A DNA stretch of 64,000 bases, from contig NZ_CP089309.1 of the NCBI RefSeq assembly GCF_021228795.1, positions 2,232,001 to 2,296,000 on the forward strand, written 5' to 3'. The notes below the pieces were generated by a model, which had not been told where the DNA came from, searched no databases, and was given only the letters and a program-made list of their open reading frames with translations. Positions 37,089 through 45,907 of this stretch are shown here, in pieces; position 1 is the first letter of the stretch; every line of letters starts with the position of its first letter. Source of the DNA: Thiocapsa bogorovii (GTDB lineage Bacteria > Pseudomonadota > Gammaproteobacteria > Chromatiales > Chromatiaceae). A program made the translations under genes and the position numbers.

Positions 37089-38007
37089 CCGGCGTGAGCC
37101 ATTCCGGATAGGCCGGAAGACGCCCGTGCACCAGATCGAAGTAGAGGCTCTGGAGCCGTTCGGTGATGGGACCGCGGCCGCCGTTTCCGATGACGCGGCC
37201 GTCGACCTCCCGAATCGGCGTCACCTCGGCTGCCGTGCCGGTGAAGAAGGCCTCGTCCGCGATATAGACCTCGTCGCGCGTGATCCGCTTCTCGACAACC
37301 TCGATTCCGATATCGCGCGCCAGCGTCATGACAGTGCGCCGGGTGATCCCGTCGAGGGCGGAGGTCAGATCCGGCGTATAGAGCACGCCCTTGCGCACGA
37401 TGAAGACGTTCTCGCCGCTACCTTCCATGACATAACCCGAGGCATCCAGCAGGAGGGCCTCGTCGTAACCGTCGCGTAGGGCCTCCTGCAAGGCCATCAT
37501 GGAATTCATATAATTGCCGTTGGCCTTGGCGCGACACATGGTGATGTTGACGTGATGCCGCGTGTAGGAGGACACCCGAATCCGAATCCCTTTGGTCATG
37601 TTCTCTTCGCCGAGATAGGAGCCCCACTCCCAGGCGGCGACGATGCAGTGCACCTTGAGGTTGTCGGCACGCAGGCCCATACCTTCCGGGCCGTAAAAAA
37701 ACATCGGACGAATGTAGGCCGAGTCGAGGTTGTTCTCGCGAACGGCGATCCGCTGGGCTTCGTCGATGCTCTCGCGGTCGAACGGCGCCTTCATGCCCAG
37801 GATATGCGCCGAATCGAAGAGGCGATCGGTATGCTCGCGCAGACGGAAGATGGCCGGGCCCTGCTCGGTGCGGTACGCGCGCACGCCTTCGAAGACACCC
37901 ATACCGTAATGGAAGGTATGAGTCAGGACATGGGTCTTGGCCTCCCGCCAAGGCACCATCTCGCCGTTGTGCCAGATCAGGCCATCACGGTCTTCCATCG
38001 TTGCCAT
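37084..38007 (-). CDS. ilvE: Branched-chain amino acid aminotransferase
   Basis: 307 aa class IV PLP enzyme. FHYGMGVFEGVRAY, the Schiff-base Lys in MCRAKANGNYMNSMMA, and GENVFIVRKGVLYTPDLT with FFTGTAAEVTPIREVDGR mark IlvE. It interconverts Leu, Ile and Val with their 2-oxo acids. It follows glnE on the same strand after a 59-bp gap. Confidence 0.97.
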   Translation of the reverse strand: MATMEDRDGLIWHNGEMVPWREAKTHVLTHTFHYGMGVFEGVRAYRTEQGPAIFRLREHTDRLFDSAHILGMKAPFDRESIDEAQRIAVRENNLDSAYIRPMFFYGPEGMGLRADNLKVHCIVAAWEWGSYLGEENMTKGIRIRVSSYTRHHVNITMCRAKANGNYMNSMMALQEALRDGYDEALLLDASGYVMEGSGENVFIVRKGVLYTPDLTSALDGITRRTVMTLARDIGIEVVEKRITRDEVYIADEAFFTGTAAEVTPIREVDGRVIGNGGRGPITERLQSLYFDLVHGRLPAYPEWLTPV

Positions 38008-38066
38008 CGTCGACTCACTCCGGTTGCATCGGGATCAAGATCCCGTTTCGATTCGAGAGACCGCCC

Positions 38067-40931
38067 TCAGGACGCAGGCGCGTCCATCAAGGCGTGCCAC
38101 AAGGACTGGACACGCTCGCGCTCCGGCAGCAGATCCGTGTCCGCGACCGTCTTGGGCTGCTCCTGAAGGGCGCTGCGGTGATAGGCCGCGCGCAGCGCTT
38201 TGTAGGCGGCAGTCAGGTCTTCTGCCGCTCGCCCGGGCAGCAGATCGAGCCGTCCGAGGGTTTCGAGCAGGCGGATGTTGTCCGTCCAGTCGGCCAGCGC
38301 CGGGTGCTCCGACGCCCAGCGTAAGACCGCGTATTGAACCATAAACTCGATATCCGCAATACCGCCCGGGCCTTGCTTGAGATCGAAGCGTCCGTCGCGG
38401 CTTTTGTCGAGATTGGCACGCATCTTCGCGCGCATCTCCCGAACGTCGTTGCGCAGCTGCTCGGGCTCGCGTTCGCGGCAGATGATCGTCCGCCTCAGCA
38501 CGCCGAAACGCTGGGCCAACTGCGGATCTCCGGCCACCGGACGGGCGCGGATCAGGGCTTGATGCTCCCAGGTCCAGGCATCGTTCGATTGATAGGCGTC
38601 GAAGGCGGCGAGCGAGCGCACGAGCAGCCCGCGGTTACCCTCCGGGCGCAAACGCATATCGATTTCGTAGAGCACACCCGAGGGGGTCTGAGTCGTGAGG
38701 ATGTGGATGATGCGTTGCCCCAGACGCGCGAAGAACTGCTCGTTGCTGATCTCCTTCGCCCCGTCGGTCATCGCGGTCTGCGACTCGGTGCCGTGGACGA
38801 AGACCAGATCCAGATCCGAGCCGTAGCCGAGCTCGATCCCGCCGAGCTTGCCGTAACCCAGCACGAGGAAACCGGTCGCCTCCCCGATGATCTCGGTCGG
38901 GTGACCATGCCGCTGCGCGAGATGATCGAACGCCAACCGCAAGACGCGACGGATCGACACTTCGGCGATCTCGGTCAGATAGTCGCTCACCACCATGAGC
39001 GGGATGACCTCGGTCAGATCGGCCGCCGCGACACGCAGCATGTTGCCCTGCGCGAACTGGCGCAGACGTTCCATCTGCTGTTCCAGGTCATCGGCATCGA
39101 CATACAGCAATAGGGCATCGAGCTCGGCCTCCAGATCCACCCGCCGCAAGGGTGCATAGAGTCGACGCGTGTCGATCATCTCGTCCAAGAGCAGCGGGTG
39201 GCGCGAGATCCGATCCGTAAACCAGGGGCTCATGCTCGCCAGACGCGCGAGCTGGGCCAGGATCACCGGATGCTCGCTCAGCATCGCCAGGTAGGACGTC
39301 CTGCGTGCGACGGCCTCGAGCACCTTGAGCACGCGCTCGAGGGCGAAGTCGGGCTGCTCGCTCGCGGCCGTCTCGCGCAGCACCATCGGCACCAGCCGCT
39401 CCAAGCGCTCGTGACCTCGTCGACTCAGACCCTTGCGTGCGATCGAATCGCGGAACTGGATCAGCCGAGACTGGATCGCCTCGGGCTCGGCGAACCCGGC
39501 CTCCGCCAGCGCCGAAACCTCGTCGGCCGCATCGCCCTCGCCATGCCAGAGCGCAATTAAACCTGGGTCGTGCGAAACCGCTTCCGTCTCGGGTGCAGCG
39601 AACACCTCGTCGAACTGGCCCTGAACATGACGGCGATGCGCCTCCAATACGGTTTCGAAGGCTGGCCATTCGTCAAACCCCATCGAACGCGCCAGACGCA
39701 GCCGTCCCGGTTCGTCGGCGGGCAACAGATGGGTCTGCTTGTCGCGATAGGCCTGGATGCGGTTCTCGACCAAGCGGAGAAAACAGTAGGCATCATCCAG
39801 TCCCTGCACGGCGGACTCGGGCATCAATTGCTTGTGTGCCAGCAGTGCGAGGACCTCGCGGATGGGGCGGATCTGTAGATCCGCATCGTGACCTCCGCGG
39901 ATGAGCTGGAACGCCTGGCCGATGAACTCGATCTCGCGGATACCGCCCGGACCGAGCTTGATATTGGCCTCCATGCCGCGCCGATAGAGCTCTTTGGCGA
40001 TCATCCGCTTGAGGTCGCGGAGGGACTCGATGGCACCGAAATCGAGATAGCGCCGATAGACGAAGGGACGCAGCATCGCCATCAGCTCGCGCGCGTCGTC
40101 GGGGTCGCCGGCCACGACGCGCGCCTTGATCATGGCGTAGCGCTCCCACTCGCGCGCCTGCGTCTGATAATAATCCTCCAGCGCGTTGAAGCTCATCGCC
40201 AGCGGACCGGACTCGCCGAAGGGACGCAGGCGCGTATCGACGCGAAAGACGAAGCCGTCGACGGTCTGGCTCCCCAGCGACTGCGCCAAGCGCTGCCCGA
40301 GCTTGGTGAAGAATTGTTCGTTGGCGAGCGTGCGTGGACCGCCTTCGGTCTCGCCGTTGGCCGCAAAGGCAAAGATAAGATCGATGTCCGAGCTGAGGTT
40401 GAGCTCGCGCGCGCCGAGCTTGCCCATGCCCAACACGGTCATCTGCAGCGCGCGGCCCGCCTCGTCGCGCGGCGTGCCGAGCTCGGCGCGGGTCCAGTTG
40501 TAAAGGCGATCCAGAGCGCCCTGGATGCAAAGATCGGCCAAGGCAGTGAGATGTTCCAACGTCTCCGCCAGATCGGCCCGACCGGCAATGTCGCGCCAGA
40601 TGATGCGAATCATCTCGCGCCGGCGAAAACGACGGAGGGCTTGGTGCAGACCGGGCTCGTCCGTGACCGGCGCCAGCGCAGCCTCGAAGCCGCGCGCCAG
40701 TGACGCGGAATCGTGGGCTTGCTCGAGCTCGCCGCTTGCGATCAGGTCGGCCAAGACCTCCGGATGACGGGCAACCGAGATGGCGACGTAGTCGCTGGCC
40801 TCCCAGACACGCGCGCGCGCGTCCGCGAAGTCCGGTGCGCCCGGCACGTCGACACCCTGCTGTGCCGCCCAGTCGAGCCAGGTCTGCCATTGCGCTTCGG
40901 TTGCCGGGTCGAGATTGCGAAAAGGATCCAT
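38067..40931 (-). CDS. glnE: Bifunctional glutamine synthetase adenylyltransferase/deadenylylase
   Basis: 954 aa from MDPFRNLDPATEAQ; an ATG at 40961 would overlap the previous gene. Two nucleotidyltransferase domains are visible. The N-terminal domain has ELNLSSDIDLIFAFA and RVDTRLRPFGESGPLAMS. The C-terminal domain has LGYGKLGGIELGYGSDLDLV and EIDMRLRPEGNRGLLV. It adenylylates and deadenylylates glutamine synthetase in response to PII state. Lies between the mutarotase gene and ilvE. Confidence 0.97.
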   Translation of the reverse strand: MDPFRNLDPATEAQWQTWLDWAAQQGVDVPGAPDFADARARVWEASDYVAISVARHPEVLADLIASGELEQAHDSASLARGFEAALAPVTDEPGLHQALRRFRRREMIRIIWRDIAGRADLAETLEHLTALADLCIQGALDRLYNWTRAELGTPRDEAGRALQMTVLGMGKLGARELNLSSDIDLIFAFAANGETEGGPRTLANEQFFTKLGQRLAQSLGSQTVDGFVFRVDTRLRPFGESGPLAMSFNALEDYYQTQAREWERYAMIKARVVAGDPDDARELMAMLRPFVYRRYLDFGAIESLRDLKRMIAKELYRRGMEANIKLGPGGIREIEFIGQAFQLIRGGHDADLQIRPIREVLALLAHKQLMPESAVQGLDDAYCFLRLVENRIQAYRDKQTHLLPADEPGRLRLARSMGFDEWPAFETVLEAHRRHVQGQFDEVFAAPETEAVSHDPGLIALWHGEGDAADEVSALAEAGFAEPEAIQSRLIQFRDSIARKGLSRRGHERLERLVPMVLRETAASEQPDFALERVLKVLEAVARRTSYLAMLSEHPVILAQLARLASMSPWFTDRISRHPLLLDEMIDTRRLYAPLRRVDLEAELDALLLYVDADDLEQQMERLRQFAQGNMLRVAAADLTEVIPLMVVSDYLTEIAEVSIRRVLRLAFDHLAQRHGHPTEIIGEATGFLVLGYGKLGGIELGYGSDLDLVFVHGTESQTAMTDGAKEISNEQFFARLGQRIIHILTTQTPSGVLYEIDMRLRPEGNRGLLVRSLAAFDAYQSNDAWTWEHQALIRARPVAGDPQLAQRFGVLRRTIICREREPEQLRNDVREMRAKMRANLDKSRDGRFDLKQGPGGIADIEFMVQYAVLRWASEHPALADWTDNIRLLETLGRLDLLPGRAAEDLTAAYKALRAAYHRSALQEQPKTVADTDLLPERERVQSLWHALMDAPAS

Positions 40932-40941
40932 GGGGACGCGA

Positions 40942-41853
40942 TCAGAGCGGCTCGATGGCATAGCGCGCGGCGAGACGATAGGTCTCGGCGGGCTGGATCT
41001 CGATCACCTCCGAGGCCGTGTTGACCGTCTCGACGCAGACGAAGCGCCGGTAGTCCTGATCGTCGAGGTCGTCCATCGCCTTCGCGGTCTCGACCCAGGG
41101 GTTCCAGACCACGGCCGTTCGGCTATGCTCGGATTCGATGCGGATGCGCCGATCCAGGGTCGGGTCGACGACGGTCAGAACCGGCGGCACATCCTCGTAG
41201 ATGCGATTGACCTCGCGCTCGAACGCGACCTGACCCTCCTGGCGGATCACGGCATCCGCGCCGTCGGCGGCCTTGTCGATATAGCTGCGCCCGTCGAGTC
41301 CTTTGACCCGAACCCGACTCGCGTCGCCGACCTTGAAATAGGCATGTAGACCTTGCGTGATGCTGAAGGGCCTGTCACCGGCATTCAGTGTACTCAAGGA
41401 CACCGACAGGTTCGCGCCGACATGGATGTCGACCAGGAGATTGAAGTATTGGGGCCAGATCGCGCGGGTGCCGGCGTCGTCGGCGACCCCCATCTGCACC
41501 CGGGTCGATCCGTCGGCAAGCGATTCGGTCGCGAGCACTTGCCAGGGCCAGGCCCGCACGAACCCGTGGGCGGGTCGTCCCTTTGCCTCGGGGTCCGCAC
41601 CGAACCAGGGCCAACAGATCGGAATACCGCCCTTGATCGCCTTTCCCTCCGCGAAATAGGCACGCTCGCTCACGAAGAGCAGGTCATCCGCGGCATCGCT
41701 CGGACGATACGCCAACACCTGTCCGCCGTAGGGCGAAATCAGGGCCGTTGCCTGCGCGTTGGCGATCTCGATCATGGTCAGGCCGCCGCGGCCTTCGGCG
41801 AAACGCAGGACGCCGTCGATGCCGTGCTCGGCGCTCAATGCCTGGATGTCCAT
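40942..41853 (-). CDS. D-hexose-6-phosphate mutarotase (YeaD-like)
   Basis: 303 aa from the ATG with GGAGA 7 nt upstream. Aldose 1-epimerase-like family: GGIPICWPWFGADPEAKGRP, HGFVRAWPWQV, QGLHAYFKVGDASRVRV, VVWNPWVETAKAMDDLDDQD and FVCVETVN. It interconverts anomers of glucose-6-phosphate. Ends 10 bp before glnE. Confidence 0.93.
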   Translation of the reverse strand: MDIQALSAEHGIDGVLRFAEGRGGLTMIEIANAQATALISPYGGQVLAYRPSDAADDLLFVSERAYFAEGKAIKGGIPICWPWFGADPEAKGRPAHGFVRAWPWQVLATESLADGSTRVQMGVADDAGTRAIWPQYFNLLVDIHVGANLSVSLSTLNAGDRPFSITQGLHAYFKVGDASRVRVKGLDGRSYIDKAADGADAVIRQEGQVAFEREVNRIYEDVPPVLTVVDPTLDRRIRIESEHSRTAVVWNPWVETAKAMDDLDDQDYRRFVCVETVNTASEVIEIQPAETYRLAARYAIEPL

Positions 41854-41951
41854 GGATGTTTCTCCGTGTCGGTGGGGCACTTCGTGTTGAATGGCCCATA
41901 TGGTCAAGGAATCTGCGGACGGCCGAGCTTGGGCACTCGGCATCCCGCAAT

Positions 41952-42042
41952 CTCGGCCGACGGCCGAGCCCGATCGCGACGGGTGGTCGGGAGCGTAGCT
42001 CCGGAGCTACTGCTCCGCAAGGCGCCACATTGGCGCCTTGCG
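41952..42042. repeat. Cluster of three palindromes in a 396-bp intergenic region
   Basis: CTCGGCCG-A-CGGCCGAG (41952-41968), the 16-bp perfect palindrome GTAGCTCCGGAGCTAC (41995-42010), and an 11-bp stem with 5-nt loop CGCAAGGCGCC/GGCGCCTTGCG (42016-42042) follow one another between divergent genes. No T-tract. The remaining 42043-42249 shows no gene. Confidence 0.55.
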
Positions 42043-42249
42043 AACGATCGGTTTCTGAAATCTCTCGCGGAGACACGGCGATGCGTAGAACAGGACAATT
42101 TCTCCTTGGTGCGCTCCGTGTCTGCGTGAGCGCTTTTTCGGAGCCGACACTCGGGTGCAGAATAGACGGGTCGGTGGCCGACGCGGGGCTTGCCGCCCCC
42201 CGGGTGTGCCCGAGCCAAGTTGTACCGCAACTGGATCCCGACCGAGCCG

Positions 42250-43605
42250 ATGGAGCCCATGGACCCGATATCAGTAAACCGGACGACACCCAACCGCCGG
42301 CCCGAATGGCTGGAAAGTCTCTACGAGCGCCTCGCCGAGGACGACGAGGGACGAACGTGCAAAGAGATCAGCGCCGAGGCCTGTCACGAGACACCGGGCA
42401 ATTTCCTCTACACCCTGATCGCGAACACGCTGAGCAACATCGCCGACCGTCTGGCCAGCGCGAAGACCACCCTGCCCTGGTTGCTCCTGCAGCTCGGCGC
42501 ACCGGCCTGGATGCTCAGCCTGCTGGTGCCGATCCGCGAATCCGGCTCCATGCTGCCGCAGATCCTGATCGGCGAGATCGTCCGGCGACAGGCCATCCGT
42601 AAGTGGGTATGGGTCTGGGGCGGTGTGGTCCAAGGGCTCTGCCTGGCCGCGATCGGCTGGGCCGCCTTCGCGCTCGAAGGGGCGATGGCGGGCGCCACTG
42701 TCATTGGACTGCTGATCCTCTTCAGCCTGGCCCGCGGCGCCTGCTCGGTCGCCTACAAGGACGTGCAGGGCAAGACCATCCCCAAGACCCGCCGCGGCCG
42801 CCTGTCCGGCTGGATCAGCGCCATCGCCGGACTCGGCGCCATGGGTGTCGGCTTGGGTCTCGGCGCCGTGCAGGACGCGAGCGAGTCGACCGGTCTCTAT
42901 GTCGCTCTCCTGGCGGGTGCGGCCCTCCTGTGGTTCCTGGCCGCCTGGTCATTCAGCCGCATCGTCGAGTTCCCCGGCGCCACCGAGGGCGGCTCCAACG
43001 CGCTGGCCGAGGCCTTCGCCCGGCTCGCGATCATGCGCGACGACGAGCCCTTCCGGAGATTCGTGATCGCTCGAGCGCTGGCGATGGGCTCCGGGCTCGC
43101 GGCGCCCTTCTACGTGGCGTTGGCCCGTGATGACCTCGGGGGTGCCATCTCGCTGCTCGGCATCTTCATCGCCGTGGAAGGCCTCGCCGGCCTGGTGAGC
43201 TCCCCGGTCTGGGGACGCTGGTCGGATCACTCCAGCCGACAGGTCTTCGCCGCCGCCTGCGGGTTGGCTGCAGCCCTCTCGATCGCGGTCGCCCTCTGGT
43301 CCTGGCTCGGAATGCCGAGCACGGCGGCGATCTGGTTCTACCCGATCGCCTTCTTCGGACTCGGCATCGCGCACGCCGGCGTGCGGCTCGGGCGCAAAAC
43401 CTATCTGGTCGACATGGCCGACGGCAACAAGCGCACCGACTATGTTGCCGTCAGTAACAGCGTCATCGGCGCACTATTGCTCGTGTCCGGGCTGCTCGGC
43501 GCATTGGCGGCAACCGTCTCGGTAGAGGCCACGATCCTTCTGCTCGGTCTGGCCGGGCTGGCCGGAGTAACGCTCAGCCTGAAGTGGAAGGAGGTTTCGG
43601 GGTGA
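42250..43605 (+). CDS. Major facilitator superfamily transporter
   Basis: About 451 aa. A soluble N-terminus (about 60 residues) is followed by some ten hydrophobic helices. RRGRLSGWISAIAGLGAMGVG and SSPVWGRWSDHSSRQVFAA are the MFS loop 2-3 type motif and its repeat. Substrate unknown. Several in-frame ATGs (42250, 42259) are possible starts. Confidence 0.85.
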   Translation: MEPMDPISVNRTTPNRRPEWLESLYERLAEDDEGRTCKEISAEACHETPGNFLYTLIANTLSNIADRLASAKTTLPWLLLQLGAPAWMLSLLVPIRESGSMLPQILIGEIVRRQAIRKWVWVWGGVVQGLCLAAIGWAAFALEGAMAGATVIGLLILFSLARGACSVAYKDVQGKTIPKTRRGRLSGWISAIAGLGAMGVGLGLGAVQDASESTGLYVALLAGAALLWFLAAWSFSRIVEFPGATEGGSNALAEAFARLAIMRDDEPFRRFVIARALAMGSGLAAPFYVALARDDLGGAISLLGIFIAVEGLAGLVSSPVWGRWSDHSSRQVFAAACGLAAALSIAVALWSWLGMPSTAAIWFYPIAFFGLGIAHAGVRLGRKTYLVDMADGNKRTDYVAVSNSVIGALLLVSGLLGALAATVSVEATILLLGLAGLAGVTLSLKWKEVSG

Positions 43606-43877
43606 TACGAAGAGGCCCGGCAACCCACCTGTGTCGCCACTTCAGCCCGGCCACAAGGCCCCGCGCTGGGAGCGGAGATGACGCCGATCCGACGGTGTCA
43701 TCGGTCGTTCGATGCCGTCGCTCGATCGCGCGTCGCGGCGGTAGCCATCGTCCGCATGGCTTGTGGCAGGAGCTGTTTCCGGAGGTGCGACCCGATTCGC
43801 GGGCAGGACCGACGCGATGACGCCGACACCGAATTCCCGCGGATCGACCACCGGCTCGCGGGCCGATCGCATCGCGC
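43606..43877. other. Intergenic region, nothing supportable
   Basis: A 272-bp spacer between the MFS gene and the convergent DUF2256 gene. I looked here for the missing remainder of the PpiC domain of the neighbour on all frames and did not find it. Confidence 0.5.
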
Positions 43878-44330
43878 TCAGGCACTGGCCTCGGCGCCGG
43901 CACCTGAATCGACTCCGATGAGGATGCGGCTGGCCCGCATTGATTCCGGTTTGCTGAATGCCTCGGGATGCTCGTCGTAGAAGGCCTTCGCCTGTGCATC
44001 GGTGATCTCGATCTTCGAAACTACCTCGTTCTCGACGAACGCCTTGATCATAGTCCCGCGTTTGAGTTGCTCGCGCAGCCCGTCAGGGGTGATCCCCTTC
44101 TTTGCGAGCGCATCGTTCCACTCCTCTTCGCTCGGCGAACGCCGAGCGTTGCCCTGCCGCGACGGACGGTCTTTTGTCCTCGTTCTCTCCGCCTGCGACA
44201 CGCGACGGCGGCACGCCTCAGAGCAATAGCGGACCGATTCCCAGCAGGCGGCCCAGCGTTTGCGCCATGTGAATGATCGATCGCAGGTCGCGCAGATCTT
44301 GGTCGGGAGGTGGGGCTTCTTGTGGCTCAT
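43878..44330 (-). CDS. DUF2256 zinc-finger protein fused to a truncated PpiC/SurA-type segment
   Basis: 150 aa. Residues 1-50 are a typical DUF2256 domain with four Cys (KICATCDRSFTWRKRW, VRYCSEACRRR). Residues 66-150 resemble the helical chaperone part of parvulin prolyl isomerases (LAKKGITPDGLREQLKRG, KIEITDAQAKAFYDEHPEAF) and stop just as the rotamase domain would begin (RASRILIGV, where HILI is usual). DUF2256 alone is normally about 50 aa and lies beside photolyase genes, as here. The start overlaps the photolyase stop by 4 bp. Confidence 0.8.
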   Translation of the reverse strand: MSHKKPHLPTKICATCDRSFTWRKRWAACWESVRYCSEACRRRVSQAERTRTKDRPSRQGNARRSPSEEEWNDALAKKGITPDGLREQLKRGTMIKAFVENEVVSKIEITDAQAKAFYDEHPEAFSKPESMRASRILIGVDSGAGAEASA

Positions 44331-45907
44331 GAGGTCGACTCCGGGCTCGGGAGTCGTCTTCTCTTGCCGTCTGTCTCCTTGGTGGTCGTCGGCGTCCGGC
44401 TCGAGCCGGGGCTGCGTCGACGGCTGCCGTGGGTCTCGAAGATGGCCCGGCTTTCGGCTCGGGATTCGAGGGTACGACGGATCGCGCCGATGCGGCGCCG
44501 GGCCTCACGGGCGGCCGCCTCGTGGTCGACAATCGGGGCCGGGTAGTCCCGGCCGATCAGGCATCCGCAGGCCTCTTGCTCGTCGCTGCACATCTTCCAA
44601 GGTGCGTGGATTCGGGCGTCCGGGACGTTGGCCAGCTCGGGCACCCAGCGGCGGATAAAGAGGCCATCGGGGTCCTGGTCTTGCGACTGCTTGACCGGGT
44701 TGTAGATCCGGAGGGTGTTGATCCCTGTGGTGCCGGATTGCATCTGGACCTGGGACCAGTGGATACCGGGCTCGTAGTCGGTGAAGACGCGCGCCAGGTG
44801 CAGGCCGGGCTCGCGCCAGTGCAGCCAGAGATGGTACGCGCCGAAGGACACCAACATGGCACGCATTCGGAAGTTGATCCAGCCAGTGTGGATCAGGGCC
44901 CGCATGCAGGCGTCGACGAAGGGGAAGCCGGTCCGGCCTTGGCGCCACGCATCGAGCCGATGCGCATCCGGTGTCGGATCGCGCAGACCGTCACAGGCGC
45001 GGTGCATATTCTCGAGCTCGATGCGGGGCTCGCTCTCCAGCTTCTGCATGAAGTGGCAGTGCCAGTGGAGCCGGCCCTCGAAGGCCGAGAGCGCTTTGGG
45101 CCAGGTGCCACGTTGCCCGCTGGTTCGGGCAAGCGCCGCGACCTGCTCGCGGCGATGGCGGGTCGCTTGGACCAGCTCGCGGATCGAGAGCGTTCCCCAC
45201 GCGAGATGGGGGCTCAGGCGCGAACAGGCGTCGTAGGCAGTCAAAGGGCTCGACATCTCGAGGTGATAGGCTTCGCCGCGCTCACGCAGGAAGGCGTCGA
45301 GGGTGGCGGCACCGGCACGCCGACCGCCGGGTTGGCGCCCCGGACAGGGATCATCGGCGATCCCGAGATCTTGGCTGTTCGGAATGGCGCCGAGCCCGCC
45401 GATCTCGGACAGCGCCCCCAAGGGACGAAGTGTCGGCGGCGCCTCCAACGGGGTCCGCAGGCGCTGCTCGCGGATCTTCGACCATCGGTTGCGCGTTTCG
45501 AGGCGTCGGACCACACCGTTCTGGGGCAGCTCATGCCAGGGGATGCCGCGGCTGCGCAGCAGATCGCCGACGGCGATGTCCCGCGCATAGGTCCAGCCGT
45601 TGCCGGTCTCCTCATGCGACCATAGGGCCTGAATGGGCAGACGATTCAGCAGCTCGCTCAAGACCGGGACGGCCTCTCCGACTCGGATCACCAAGGGCTG
45701 GCCCAGCGCGGCAAGATCCTTTTGCAGCTCACCCAGGCACTCGGCGATGAAGGCCCAGTGGCGACCCGAGGCATCCGGTTGAGACCAATATCCGGGCTCG
45801 GCGACGTAGAGCGGCAGAACTGGGCCGCGCCGCGCGGCCTCCGCGAGTGCGGCGTGGTCGTAGACACGGAGGTCTCGCTTGAACCAGACGAGCTGCATGG
45901 GTTTCAT
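44327..45907 (-). CDS. Deoxyribodipyrimidine photolyase/cryptochrome family protein
   Basis: 526 aa. The N-terminal antenna domain begins MQLVWFKRDLRVYDHAAL. The FAD domain shows LTAYDACSRLSPHLAWGTLS, RQGRTGFPFVDACMRALI, GWINFRMRAMLVSFGAYHLW and YNPVKQSQDQDPDG. It repairs UV pyrimidine dimers with blue light or acts as a photoreceptor; the exact class is not settled by eye. The ATG at 45907 forms an ATGA overlap with the upstream gene. The C-terminus is rich in Arg. Confidence 0.92.
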   Translation of the reverse strand: MKPMQLVWFKRDLRVYDHAALAEAARRGPVLPLYVAEPGYWSQPDASGRHWAFIAECLGELQKDLAALGQPLVIRVGEAVPVLSELLNRLPIQALWSHEETGNGWTYARDIAVGDLLRSRGIPWHELPQNGVVRRLETRNRWSKIREQRLRTPLEAPPTLRPLGALSEIGGLGAIPNSQDLGIADDPCPGRQPGGRRAGAATLDAFLRERGEAYHLEMSSPLTAYDACSRLSPHLAWGTLSIRELVQATRHRREQVAALARTSGQRGTWPKALSAFEGRLHWHCHFMQKLESEPRIELENMHRACDGLRDPTPDAHRLDAWRQGRTGFPFVDACMRALIHTGWINFRMRAMLVSFGAYHLWLHWREPGLHLARVFTDYEPGIHWSQVQMQSGTTGINTLRIYNPVKQSQDQDPDGLFIRRWVPELANVPDARIHAPWKMCSDEQEACGCLIGRDYPAPIVDHEAAAREARRRIGAIRRTLESRAESRAIFETHGSRRRSPGSSRTPTTTKETDGKRRRLPSPESTS

